Source: an uncultured Candidatus Melainabacteria bacterium (GTDB lineage: Bacteria; Cyanobacteriota; Vampirovibrionia; Gastranaerophilales; Gastranaerophilaceae). From it: a stretch of 9,848 nucleotides of DNA. Position numbers and translations under genes: made by a program. Shown in pieces: positions 1-8,252 of the stretch. The notes beneath the pieces are model-generated. The model was not told the DNA's origin. It did not search any database and worked only from the letters and a program-made list of their open reading frames with translations. Every line of letters begins with the position of its first letter. Positions within the stretch are counted from its first letter, which is position 1. Where the stretch lies: the NCBI GenBank assembly GCA_937891325.1, contig CALAFU010000007.1, forward strand, positions 1 through 9,848, given 5' to 3'.

Positions 1-1300
<1,300 letters not shown>

Positions 1301-1308
1301 AGAATAAT

Positions 1309-1312
1309 CTCC
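1309..1312 (-). promoter_or_regulatory. Shine-Dalgarno site of groES
   Basis: GGAG on the minus strand, 8 nt before the first of two adjacent ATG codons. This favours the upstream ATG as the groES start. Confidence 0.7.
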
Positions 1313-1339
1313 GAATAGAAAATTTTAGTAAATAAAGAA

Positions 1340-1367
1340 CCCGTCAAATTTTAGTCAACTTGACGGG
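1340..1367 (-). terminator. Rho-independent-type terminator between the structural-type operon and groES
   Basis: CCCGTCAA (1340-1347) pairs with TTGACGGG (1360-1367) in a GC-containing 8-bp stem with a 12-nt loop. Read on the minus strand it is followed by TTCTTTATTT, a moderate U-tract. It sits 6 bp after the stop of the gene ending at 1374 and about 40 bp before the groES start. The U-tract is interrupted, so termination may be partial and let some transcripts continue into groES-groEL. Confidence 0.7.
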
Positions 1368-1373
1368 CTTGAC

Positions 1374-1847
1374 TTAAATCTTCTTGAATTCTTGAGGTCT
1401 TGTTGGAACAAAACCATTTCGTTGAATCGAAGGCTCTTTAATAACTGTCGTCTTAATAATTTCTTTTTCAACAGGCTCTTCTACATCGACCTCTACATCT
1501 TTAGAATCAGGTGAAAACACATAACGTTTCTTCACCTCTGATTTCCCATATCTAATCTTTCTTTCTGTTTCACCAAACAATTCATTTCGTTTTCTTTCAT
1601 CAATATATTCAGGAAAACGATGATATGAATTACGAAAAGATGATTTTGTCATAATACGAAATTTGATATCAGGATACATATCACGATACCACTCAAACTT
1701 TTCTTTTACTTTACTTTTGTCATCTGTTGAATAAACAACACGTTTATTACCTAATAAACCCCTATTGACGATAACCATCCATTCACGGACATTTTCAGTC
1801 AACATAACTTTTTCTAAATGTTCTTTAATCTGATCTAAAACTTCCAT
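1374..1847 (-). CDS. Hypothetical protein, last gene of the putative virion-module operon
   Basis: Not recognised. About 157 aa from the ATG at 1847. A GTG at 1856 in the same frame would add three residues and overlap the upstream TGA (GTGA). I prefer the ATG because GGTGAT, part of the full anti-SD match, ends 4 nt before it, while nothing SD-like precedes the GTG. Counting from the GTG, the first 70 residues look like a small mixed alpha/beta domain (EWMVIVNRGLLGNKRVVYST, then IKFRIMT). Residues 72-113 are very basic. The rest is a charged, probably disordered tail with VDVEEPVEKE and a Pro/basic end. No signal peptide or membrane segment. Stop TAA lies just before the terminator at 1340-1367. 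The position suggests a virion or assembly protein, but no motif proves it. Confidence 0.85.
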   Translation of the reverse strand: MEVLDQIKEHLEKVMLTENVREWMVIVNRGLLGNKRVVYSTDDKSKVKEKFEWYRDMYPDIKFRIMTKSSFRNSYHRFPEYIDERKRNELFGETERKIRYGKSEVKKRYVFSPDSKDVEVDVEEPVEKEIIKTTVIKEPSIQRNGFVPTRPQEFKKI

Positions 1848-1851
1848 GACA

Positions 1852-1857
1852 ATCACC
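1852..1857 (-). promoter_or_regulatory. GGTGAT Shine-Dalgarno overlapping the upstream stop codon
   Basis: GGTGAT on the minus strand contains the TGA stop of the 675-aa gene and lies 4 nt before the ATG at 1847. It complements the 16S rRNA tail (GGTGAT of AAGGAGGTGAT) and decides that start over the GTG at 1856. It also couples the two genes. Confidence 0.5.
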
Positions 1858-3880
1858 GTTCAACAATCAACAAACTCATTGTATAAAAATACTCTTTGTT
1901 ATCAAGGTTAAAACTTAACTTTCCATTCATTGAATACGTTTTATCAGTTTCACGTTTTGGTTCTGGAACTTTACCTTGAACAACATTATCTTCTGCTGAC
2001 ATCAATGAAATAAAACTATCTTTCCACTCTTTACATACATCTTCAGAAAAGCTTTCAATTCCAAAATCTTTAATAGAATCTTCTGCTCTAATCAACTTTT
2101 TCTGTGCTGAAACTACTGCACTTGCCAAAGCAAGCACAGCTTCTGCTGATTTACTTGCCTCACTTTTTAATTTTTCTATGCCTTCATCATACTTTATTTC
2201 TAGATTCCTTAACGCAGTTTTTTTCTTTGTATCAAGTGCCGAAATCTTTTTTTTCAAACTTGAAGATTGATTAATCTTCACCTCTTTTTTAACACCTGTT
2301 TCTGGATCTTTTTTAATAATAGTTTTCTCTGTTGTTGAATATTGCTGATTAAGATCTTCTACATCTTTATCATATCTCGAATTAATCTCTTCAACAAATG
2401 TCTCATATTTTTGTTTAAATAATTTGAATTGTTGTAATGTATCATTAAAAAAGTGACCTGAATGATTTGAATCTGTATCAAAGTCGTTCTGTTTAACTTT
2501 ATTTAAAGAATCTCTTACTTCTTCTGCAATTGGGTTTACATCGACAATCTCTACATCAGAATTGTTGAATTTTTTTGTAGGAACATCGGGGCCATATAAA
2601 AATTTTAAATTTACAAACCTGCTATCAATTTCGTCTTTTATTTTTTCACATTCATCTTCAATCTTCTTAATACTTACAGAATCAATAACAGGTTTTAACT
2701 TTAACTTCCAATTAACGTTAAACTTTTTGACATAACCTGACTGTTCGATTTCATTATCTTTATCAAAATGATTGAAATCTGCTCCTTTTAACTGTTGTGC
2801 AATATAATATAACACATTTGCAGATTCACCTTTTGAATTTAAACTACTATTTCCTTTTTCTTTATCTGCTTTTTTAATATTTTTTGAATTAAAGTTAAAA
2901 TCAATAATAAAATCAACCTTTTCATCGACATTAAATTCATCGTTGAATTTAACTTTATATGGTTCAGAATATATCTTTTTAGAAAAGTCATCAATAATAC
3001 TATCAACAAGTTTTCTCTTTAACTGCACGCGTTCCGATTCATCTAAATCATCGAATAAACTTAATTCACGTTTGAAATAATTCTTAAAAATATCTTCTGC
3101 ATTTAAACCACAAAATGAAAAACTATACTTATTCAAGAAATTCATTAAATCATTCTTTAGCGATTTAATTGAATAGTTTCTAATAACCTCAAGTGTTAAT
3201 GCATTAAAAATCGAACCAACCTGTTTTAAATCAGATGCTACAAATGAAAAATCACAACTATTAGAATTAAATTTGACTACATATGAATCATTTGGATATG
3301 TACCAACATCAGTAATTGTCAAAGTACCATCTGAAAACATTTTATAAAGAAAATCACTGCTAGCAGCATATTTAAACGAAACACCACTATTTAACTGATA
3401 ACCATTTAAAAAATCAGAAACAACAGAATAACTAAAACAACTTTTTTTTGGGTTATTAACTTCACCCAATTTTAAAAGCATTCTCTTATTTTTACTTTTA
3501 TTAATACGCTGAATGAGTTCATCAACATTTACTTTTATTGCATCTTGCAATTCACTAAAAACAGATGCAACTATTGCAAAACAATATACTGCTACACGTA
3601 CTTTATCTTCATATGAAAAACCAGTTAAAGTTTTTAAATTAGCGGCAGATCTATAGTTTTTTGATAAAGAATCATCACCTAAAAACTCTTTAGACAATAC
3701 ATGAATCGCACCTTTATAATTACCAAAAGAAGTAATCTTAAAGATATCTTCTAAAGATTTTGCATCATCTAAAACATTCTGTAATGCTTGAATTTGTTTT
3801 TCTTCATAACTTCTATTGTCTTCAACTAATGCGTTATGATCATTTAAAACATTTGAAAAATCTTCGTATTGCAAATTCAT
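1853..3880 (-). CDS. Large coiled-coil hypothetical protein (675 aa), possible virion or assembly protein
   Basis: Not recognised as any named family. No signal peptide; one mildly hydrophobic helix at about 93-110 (VRVAVYCFAIVASVF) looks too short and buried to be a membrane anchor. Residues 1-330 appear mixed alpha/beta. 330-480 are Lys/Asp/Asn-rich, with low-complexity linkers such as KNIKKADKEKGNSSLNSKG. About 482-605 is a long charged helical stretch typical of coiled coil, broken near 521-541 by a KKDPETGVKKEVK hairpin-like insert. An Ala-rich helix (578-595) follows, then a short beta-like tail (648-675) ending LLIVER. The ATG at 3880 has a GGGG SD 8 nt upstream, inside the last codons of the preceding gene, with only 4 nt between genes. 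A tail-fibre, baseplate, scaffold or inner-capsid role is conceivable from size and position; none can be shown. Confidence 0.9.
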   Translation of the reverse strand: MNLQYEDFSNVLNDHNALVEDNRSYEEKQIQALQNVLDDAKSLEDIFKITSFGNYKGAIHVLSKEFLGDDSLSKNYRSAANLKTLTGFSYEDKVRVAVYCFAIVASVFSELQDAIKVNVDELIQRINKSKNKRMLLKLGEVNNPKKSCFSYSVVSDFLNGYQLNSGVSFKYAASSDFLYKMFSDGTLTITDVGTYPNDSYVVKFNSNSCDFSFVASDLKQVGSIFNALTLEVIRNYSIKSLKNDLMNFLNKYSFSFCGLNAEDIFKNYFKRELSLFDDLDESERVQLKRKLVDSIIDDFSKKIYSEPYKVKFNDEFNVDEKVDFIIDFNFNSKNIKKADKEKGNSSLNSKGESANVLYYIAQQLKGADFNHFDKDNEIEQSGYVKKFNVNWKLKLKPVIDSVSIKKIEDECEKIKDEIDSRFVNLKFLYGPDVPTKKFNNSDVEIVDVNPIAEEVRDSLNKVKQNDFDTDSNHSGHFFNDTLQQFKLFKQKYETFVEEINSRYDKDVEDLNQQYSTTEKTIIKKDPETGVKKEVKINQSSSLKKKISALDTKKKTALRNLEIKYDEGIEKLKSEASKSAEAVLALASAVVSAQKKLIRAEDSIKDFGIESFSEDVCKEWKDSFISLMSAEDNVVQGKVPEPKRETDKTYSMNGKLSFNLDNKEYFYTMSLLIVER

Positions 3881-3884
3881 TAAC

Positions 3885-4658
3885 TTAACCCCAAATTAAA
3901 TTTTGTTTCTGATATTTTGGCGCTTCATCTTTAAGATAATTATCAATTTTATCTAACTGTCTTTCCAAAGCTGACACATCAATATCAAAATCAGATTTTA
4001 ACTTTACAGAAGTTCTAGACGTAATTACTGATTCTAATAACCTCTTGCATACAAATTTTGAAACCAAATCAACATGACTAGGTTCAATCATATCCCAACA
4101 ATGAAAACCCAAACCATGTTCCATCATCAATTGGCCAATTGTAACTGGACCTATAACATCAACACATTCTTCTGTTCGATTGATAATATACGACGGCTCA
4201 CCCGTTGTTAAATCAGTTGTTGTTGTGTATGCTAATTGCTTCAACGGGAAATCTGTTCTTGAAAACAAATTACCACTACCTGAATATGCTGCAAGCGGGT
4301 TTACTAAAGGTGTACCTAATAGATAATTGTCAAATGAATACAAACCTTGATATGACATACCAATTGACACATCAGCACGCACTACACCAATATAATATGC
4401 ATATTGCTGGATTCTTTTAGGTAACATACCTATAGGTTGAGAAAAAGGTATAGATAGGTTTAACCCATCCATACCTGATAGCGTATGAAATGTTCGTTGA
4501 ATAAAAGGGCACAACCTATAATAATCCATCAACCCTACATATTCAGCATCTTCCTTGATCTCTTTTTCTTTTTCACAAAGAAGCATAATAGGATTGCCTA
4601 AAGCTAATCTAATTGTTCTCTCAACAAAATCTAGCATTGACGGCACATTGTCAGCCAT
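3885..4658 (-). CDS. Hypothetical protein, virion-like; possible neck/connector or baseplate component (257 aa)
   Basis: Starts MADNVPSMLDFVERTIRLALGNP: an N-terminal helix followed by a G-N-P turn. This resembles the opening of many myovirus neck/connector proteins (helix, then LGxPxI). The middle (60-175) is rich in Tyr, Gly, Ser and Thr with beta-like segments (YIGVVRADVSIG, YSFDNYLLGTPLVNP). The C-terminal third is helical and charged (VDLVSKFVCKRLLESVITSR, then LERQLDKIDNYLKDE), again like connector proteins. There is no membrane segment. AAGAAAG about 7 nt before the ATG is a weak SD. It lies 47 bp after the 223-aa gene and 4 bp before the 675-aa gene, so it is co-transcribed with both. 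The connector suggestion rests on general architecture only, so the function is uncertain although the gene itself is solid. Confidence 0.88.
   Translation of the reverse strand: MADNVPSMLDFVERTIRLALGNPIMLLCEKEKEIKEDAEYVGLMDYYRLCPFIQRTFHTLSGMDGLNLSIPFSQPIGMLPKRIQQYAYYIGVVRADVSIGMSYQGLYSFDNYLLGTPLVNPLAAYSGSGNLFSRTDFPLKQLAYTTTTDLTTGEPSYIINRTEECVDVIGPVTIGQLMMEHGLGFHCWDMIEPSHVDLVSKFVCKRLLESVITSRTSVKLKSDFDIDVSALERQLDKIDNYLKDEAPKYQKQNLIWG
3889..3892 (-). promoter_or_regulatory. Shine-Dalgarno of the 675-aa gene inside the end of the upstream gene
   Basis: GGGG lies in the final Trp-Gly codons of the 257-aa gene, 8 nt before the ATG at 3880. Ribosomes finishing the upstream gene would uncover it, so translation is probably coupled. 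Confidence 0.6.
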
Positions 4659-4705
4659 GATAAATCTTTCTTAAAAACAATTAGATTGCTTTAGACGAAC
4701 TTTTA

Positions 4706-5377
4706 TTATTTTTTGCCTTTATCAATAGCTGCACAAATTTCAGCTTTTGAATACGGTTTTGCGCCAGGCGTCAATACATACGTCCCATCTTTACCTAACT
4801 TTAAAGAACCGTCTTCGTTCAATTTAACCATAGATAATGCTTTTTCATATGTTAAACCTAATGTTTCTTTACTTTCTTTTTCAACAAAAGATGCAAACAC
4901 ACCACTCGTATGTGCTTCTTCAACAACCGGTTCTTCAACATCTTCTTTAACAACAGTCTCGACATTCTGTTGCGCTTTTGCTTCAGCTAAAACTTTGTCT
5001 GTATCGACACCTAATTTGCGTAATTCAGACATCAGTTGCAAATCATATTCATTTGTGAAACTATCTTCACTTTCATCTTTATATGTTGCTGACGGATAAT
5101 CTTCACCAATACCAGCAGGAACAGGTGCACCTGAATTATTACCACTCATTGATTCAGGAATATAAACGGGTTTATTCGCTTCTTTTGCCATTTCAGCTTG
5201 ATGTCGCAATTCTTCAGGAGAAATAGGATCCATATCTTGTGGCCTACGAACAAGCAAACCCTTTTCTACAAACTTCTCATAAACATTTACAGGAAACTGC
5301 ATTGGCAAACCAGGCCGTTTAATCTGAATACCATTAACAACAACTGATTTACCGTTTTTTGGAAAATAAACTACCAT
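4706..5377 (-). CDS. Hypothetical protein, first gene of the putative virion-module operon (223 aa)
   Basis: Not recognised. Residues 1-50 form a compact beta-rich start (MVVYFPKNGKSVVVNGIQIK, then PMQFPVNVYEKFVEKGLLVRRP) that looks like a small capping or adaptor domain. Residues 53-70 are helical. 75-110 are Gly/Pro/Ser/acidic and probably disordered. 111-140 are helical. 140-155 is an acidic VKEDVEEPVVEE linker. The C-terminus carries two short repeated beta-type units (LNEDGSLKLGKDGTYVLTPG), then a basic tail ending KGKK. No signal peptide or membrane segment. The ATG at 5377 has GGGG at 5386-5389, spacing 8 nt. It heads the minus-strand run 223-257-675-157 aa. The patchwork of small domains and acidic linkers suits a phage virion or assembly protein, but that is inference from context. 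Confidence 0.88.
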   Translation of the reverse strand: MVVYFPKNGKSVVVNGIQIKRPGLPMQFPVNVYEKFVEKGLLVRRPQDMDPISPEELRHQAEMAKEANKPVYIPESMSGNNSGAPVPAGIGEDYPSATYKDESEDSFTNEYDLQLMSELRKLGVDTDKVLAEAKAQQNVETVVKEDVEEPVVEEAHTSGVFASFVEKESKETLGLTYEKALSMVKLNEDGSLKLGKDGTYVLTPGAKPYSKAEICAAIDKGKK

Positions 5378-5501
5378 TTAGATTACCCCATTAGTTAAAT
5401 TTTCGATAACTTTAGAACATTAAATCAATAAAGTAAAAATTACTGTTGACATTTGTTTGAGAATACTGTAGCATAAAACAATTAAAGGATCTGTTAAAAT
5501 C
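5378..5501. other. Divergent intergenic region (124 bp)
   Basis: The longest gene-free stretch in the window. It separates the minus-strand operon starting at 5377 from the plus-strand membrane-protein gene at 5502. It holds the sigma70-like promoter at 5446-5474 for the plus strand and the GGGG SD (5386-5389) for the minus strand. On the minus strand TTTACT-N17-TAAAGT is only a 4+4 match to sigma70 consensus, so the operon promoter stays unassigned. No convincing hairpin or RNA gene was seen. Confidence 0.7.
5446..5474 (+). promoter_or_regulatory. Sigma70-like promoter of the small membrane-protein gene
   Basis: Perfect TTGACA -35 box at 5446-5451, 17-bp spacer, and -10 TAGCAT at 5469-5474 (4 of 6). 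Transcription would start near 5481, giving a leader of about 20 nt with AAAGGA at 5484-5489 before the ATG at 5502. The sequence around the -35 box (TGTTGACATTTRTT) recurs at the promoter near 8261. Confidence 0.72.
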
Positions 5502-5840
5502 ATGAAGCAAACTAAACTTGAACAAACTATTGCAAATGCATCATTTACTATAATGCTAATTTACTTTATTGGCTCATTGTTATTTGCAACTATTTATTCA
5601 ACAAGCTTTTTGCGTGAATCTTTTCAATCTTTTATAACGCTTTTTACTATTGTTTCTTTTAATGTTTATCTTGATAAAAAGAAATTTGCAATAAATGTTT
5701 TTGACCGCATATTTGAGATTTTATTTGTTTCATCTACAATTTGCATAGTTGTTTATTGCCATGAAGCATCGATTGCTACTACGATCATGCTAACTCTATT
5801 TATTGTTTCTATCTTTTTGAACATTTTAAGAAGAAACTGA
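5502..5840 (+). CDS. Small polytopic membrane protein (112 aa), unknown role
   Basis: The only plus-strand gene in the window. Four hydrophobic stretches are visible at about 14-35, 40-57, 70-87 and 90-108. A short Lys-rich loop (YLDKKKF, 56-62) separates the first and second pairs, and the protein ends in RRN. No catalytic motif or cleavable signal is seen. It has its own sigma70-like promoter with a perfect TTGACA box and a weak AAAGGA SD 12 nt before the ATG. That suggests expression by unmodified host polymerase, i.e. early in infection. Its last 15 nt overlap the end of the convergent 172-aa gene. Size, membrane topology and early-type promoter fit host takeover, superinfection exclusion or a holin-like role, but nothing in the sequence chooses among them. 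Confidence 0.82.
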   Translation: MKQTKLEQTIANASFTIMLIYFIGSLLFATIYSTSFLRESFQSFITLFTIVSFNVYLDKKKFAINVFDRIFEILFVSSTICIVVYCHEASIATTIMLTLFIVSIFLNILRRN

Positions 5841-6344
5841 ATCTTGATCAATGAACTGCTGCCACGACAAATATTTTTCAATATCTTCTTTATTGACTTG
5901 TTTTTCCGATTCAATCTGCTGAAAACTTTTCAAAATTGATTCTTTATTTTCATCAACTTCTTTTGCTAAATCTTTTACGTCACGATATGGACATGCCTTA
6001 AAACTATAGTCATATGTCCTACAAATAGAATTTGTAAAAGACATTACTATAAAATTTTTCACAACATCAGACATTGACCAACCTAAAATAGACAACGCTG
6101 CTGCAAGCAATAAAGCATTCTTATGATTTTTAAAATAGTTACTTAAATTATCAAGCAAACCTTCGTCTAAAAAATCAGATATATGAAAAACATCTTCGAA
6201 TCTTTCCAAACCTTCCGCTTCTAATTTTCCTTTTAAAAACTTTTCAATACTTTCTAAATTGTCTAACTTTAAATCTGATAAAGTTAAACTGGCTTCAAAA
6301 GATTCTTCCATATATTGCAAAAAACATTCACGAAAAGTTTGCAT
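5826..6344 (-). CDS. Hypothetical protein with one hydrophobic segment (172 aa)
   Basis: Not recognised. Residues 1-70 are acidic and helical with a Leu-rich pattern (LTLSDLKLDNLESIEKFL). Residues 77-104 are hydrophobic (ALLLAAALSILGW, then VVKNFIVMSF). They could be a membrane helix or a buried hairpin. Residues 108-120 hold two of the protein's three Cys (ICRTYDYSFKACPYR). The rest is a charged helical tail. The ATG at 6344 has a good SD (AAAAGGTGG; AAGG spaced 7 nt). It lies 41 bp downstream of the 605-aa nuclease gene on the same strand with no convincing terminator between, so it may be expressed from that gene's promoter at about 8261. Its 3' end overlaps the convergent membrane-protein gene by 15 nt. 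Function unknown. Confidence 0.85.
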   Translation of the reverse strand: MQTFRECFLQYMEESFEASLTLSDLKLDNLESIEKFLKGKLEAEGLERFEDVFHISDFLDEGLLDNLSNYFKNHKNALLLAAALSILGWSMSDVVKNFIVMSFTNSICRTYDYSFKACPYRDVKDLAKEVDENKESILKSFQQIESEKQVNKEDIEKYLSWQQFIDQDSVSS

Positions 6345-6385
6345 GACACCACCTTTTATTGTTTAAACTAAAGAACAATAATTTG

Positions 6386-8203
6386 CTATAGTTTTAAACA
6401 ATACGTTAATGAACCTGAATCATAAATCTTTCTAAACCCATTATTGAACATATTTTCAGATTCTGACAAACTTTCATCAAACGTTTCTAAAATATCTTTT
6501 AACTTTCCCTTTTGAAATTTAATTCGACTATATAGAAGTTTTTCATTATTTCGAAAATAGAAATATGAAGGCTCAACTTTTGTTTTCTGCTTTTCAAAAC
6601 CTAACAATTCATACAAATGACCATTCGACCAACGTCTGTTTGCATACGACACTAAAACTGTACTCTTATTCATCATCTTCTTGAAACAACTCAACAATTT
6701 TGATGCAGCAAAACGAACTTGCAAATCTTTTTTAGTGCAAAATCTCAACAACTCATAATTATATTTTTTAGAAAACCTCGGCTTTCCAAAGGTCATTAAT
6801 GATACTAATCCATCTTTATAAAACAAACCTAAATTAATTTCTGATACACAATCACCTTGCAGATGATTTTCTTCAAGAAACTTTTTCTTTAATGTTTTAT
6901 CCACACTTTTTACAATACAATTTCTTGCATAAATAAAATTATCTTGAATAATTGCATTTCTAATTACAGACTTCCAAATAGCTTGCTTATTTAAATCCAA
7001 CCATTCATTCTCAAAAATGTGAAAAAGTTTAATCCCTAACTCTTCACACATATCAGTTTTGATTTTATGATAATCTTTCATCATAATTTCACCACGCAAT
7101 GATCTATCATCTTCGACAGTCGATACTGAATGAAACATCAAACCATCAAACTCTATTGCCAACTTCAAATCTGGCAAATAAATATCTAACTCTAAAGGTG
7201 AAATCACTTTTCTTGTATCACAAATCACATCACCCGCATATATTGATTTAATAAATTCATAAATCTGATTTTGCATTTGATGTTTTTCATGTTTATTTGG
7301 AACAACAATATCATTTCGCCGTTTAAAAGCATCCATTGACGATCTGTTCACGTTAAAATAACTCAACGCTTCTTCTATTTTAAAATAACCATCTTCTATA
7401 AAATTCTTTTCAACGAAATCTTTATTATAGTTTTCACGGTGCTGAACTCCTGTTAAAGAAAATTTATCAACACCATACCTTTCACGCATTACATCTTTTG
7501 CTTTTTTCTGAAACTCTTTCAGCTTAAAAACATTATCAACACCGTATTTCTTTTTAACAGTTTCAACAGCTTTATTTTTAATTTCAACAGATTCAAAAGG
7601 CGACTCTACACCAAAACGATTCTTTAATGTTTCTTTTGCTTTCTCTTTATTTAAGTACCCACTATCATCATAGCGTTCAAGTTTTGTCTTTTTTATTTTT
7701 TCATTATTATTGCAAGTTCCATACAACTCAACTCTCTTTTGAACACCCTTTTCATATACTTTCCTACACTTCATTGCATTGTCAACACCAAAGCGTTTTA
7801 AAGTAGTTTCTTTTATTTTCTTAACAACCTGCTCACGTTTCTCTTTATCTTGCATTCTTTCTTTGTTCAATAACACAACTTTTTCTTTTACTTCATCTAA
7901 AGCAAAAGGCGTAGTTACACCATACTTCTCAAATGTCGCATTTCTCATTTTAGCGGCAATTAATGTGCTTGACTTCTTAAAACCAAACTTATTAGAAATT
8001 TTAGCATTTGGTTTTCTCCTGTTTTTATTTAATGCTGTGCCAGGCTTTGATTGCAAATAAATATCAATCTCTTCAAAAGACAAATTTACTTCTAAATAAA
8101 GATATCCAAACTCTTCTTTTGTAATATACTCATCACCAATTAAAGGATATTTAGAATAATCCCTTCTTAAACGAGAAACATCAATATCTTTAATACTATA
8201 CAT
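6386..8203 (-). CDS. Vsr-like free-standing endonuclease with R-Y-G-V repeats (homing-endonuclease type, 605 aa)
   Basis: Likely site-specific DNA endonuclease of a free-standing homing type common in large phages. Domains in order: an HTH-like N-terminus (about 27-78, ITKEEFGYLYLE ... KFGFKKS); seven degenerate repeats with R/K-[YF]-G-V-like cores (about 88-250: EKYGV, KRFGV, ELYGT, ERYDD, NRFGV, KKYGV, ERYGV), probably DNA-binding; an HTH-like segment (265-303); a Vsr-like nuclease core (about 310-420) with PLELDIYLPD, IEFDG and FHS (E338, D340, E351, D353, H358), then KTDMCEELGIKLFHIFENEW, which resembles the Vsr C-terminal motif. The last domain (425-605) has GLFYKDGLVSLMTFGKPR, YELLRFC, NRRWSNGHLYELLGF and ENMFNNGFRKIYD; it is widespread in such phage proteins and may have a GNAT-like fold (inference). 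ATG at 8203 has AGAGGTG at 7 nt. Stop is TAG. Its own promoter lies at 8234-8261. No intron-sized flank is present. Confidence 0.9.
   Translation of the reverse strand: MYSIKDIDVSRLRRDYSKYPLIGDEYITKEEFGYLYLEVNLSFEEIDIYLQSKPGTALNKNRRKPNAKISNKFGFKKSSTLIAAKMRNATFEKYGVTTPFALDEVKEKVVLLNKERMQDKEKREQVVKKIKETTLKRFGVDNAMKCRKVYEKGVQKRVELYGTCNNNEKIKKTKLERYDDSGYLNKEKAKETLKNRFGVESPFESVEIKNKAVETVKKKYGVDNVFKLKEFQKKAKDVMRERYGVDKFSLTGVQHRENYNKDFVEKNFIEDGYFKIEEALSYFNVNRSSMDAFKRRNDIVVPNKHEKHQMQNQIYEFIKSIYAGDVICDTRKVISPLELDIYLPDLKLAIEFDGLMFHSVSTVEDDRSLRGEIMMKDYHKIKTDMCEELGIKLFHIFENEWLDLNKQAIWKSVIRNAIIQDNFIYARNCIVKSVDKTLKKKFLEENHLQGDCVSEINLGLFYKDGLVSLMTFGKPRFSKKYNYELLRFCTKKDLQVRFAASKLLSCFKKMMNKSTVLVSYANRRWSNGHLYELLGFEKQKTKVEPSYFYFRNNEKLLYSRIKFQKGKLKDILETFDESLSESENMFNNGFRKIYDSGSLTYCLKL
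7454..7942 (-). repeat. Seven degenerate coding repeats in the 605-aa nuclease
   Basis: Units of roughly 20-35 codons, each with a core like KRFGVDN or NRFGVESPF and a Lys-rich helix such as KIKETTL. On the plus strand the cores appear as TCAACACC-type words, for example near 7471, 7540, 7607 and 7780. Divergence between units argues for old duplication, not recent slippage. Confidence 0.75.
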
Positions 8204-8210
8204 TAAAAAA

Positions 8211-8217
8211 CACCTCT
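8211..8217 (-). promoter_or_regulatory. Strong Shine-Dalgarno of the 605-aa nuclease
   Basis: AGAGGTG on the minus strand, 7 nt before the ATG at 8203. This is one of the strongest ribosome sites in the window. Confidence 0.75.
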
Positions 8218-8228
8218 TATAAAATATG

Positions 8229-8252
8229 ATTATATTGTATCATAAATATAAT
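8229..8252. promoter_or_regulatory. Dyad repeat overlapping the nuclease promoter, possible operator
   Basis: ATTATATT (8229-8236) and AATATAAT (8245-8252) are an 8-bp inverted repeat with an 8-nt centre. A second dyad, TATGAT (8225-8230) and ATCATA (8239-8244), interleaves with it. Both cover the -10 box and spacer, where a repressor would block polymerase. All-AT arms in AT-rich DNA can arise by chance. Confidence 0.35.

Noticed and set aside
4205..5099. Plus-strand open frames at 4205-4420 and 4713-5099
   Set aside because: Antisense to the well-formed 257-aa and 223-aa genes, with Ser/Thr-rich composition typical of a shadow frame.
5378..5440. Sigma70 promoter for the minus-strand operon (TTTACT-N17-TAAAGT)
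   Set aside because: Only 4 of 6 matches in each box in very AT-rich DNA; not distinguishable from chance.
6356..6381. Hairpin TTATTGTT/AACAATAA between the 605-aa and 172-aa genes as a terminator
   Set aside because: Nearly all AT with a 10-nt loop and only a short A-rich, not U-rich, sequence after it on the minus strand. Unlikely to terminate transcription.
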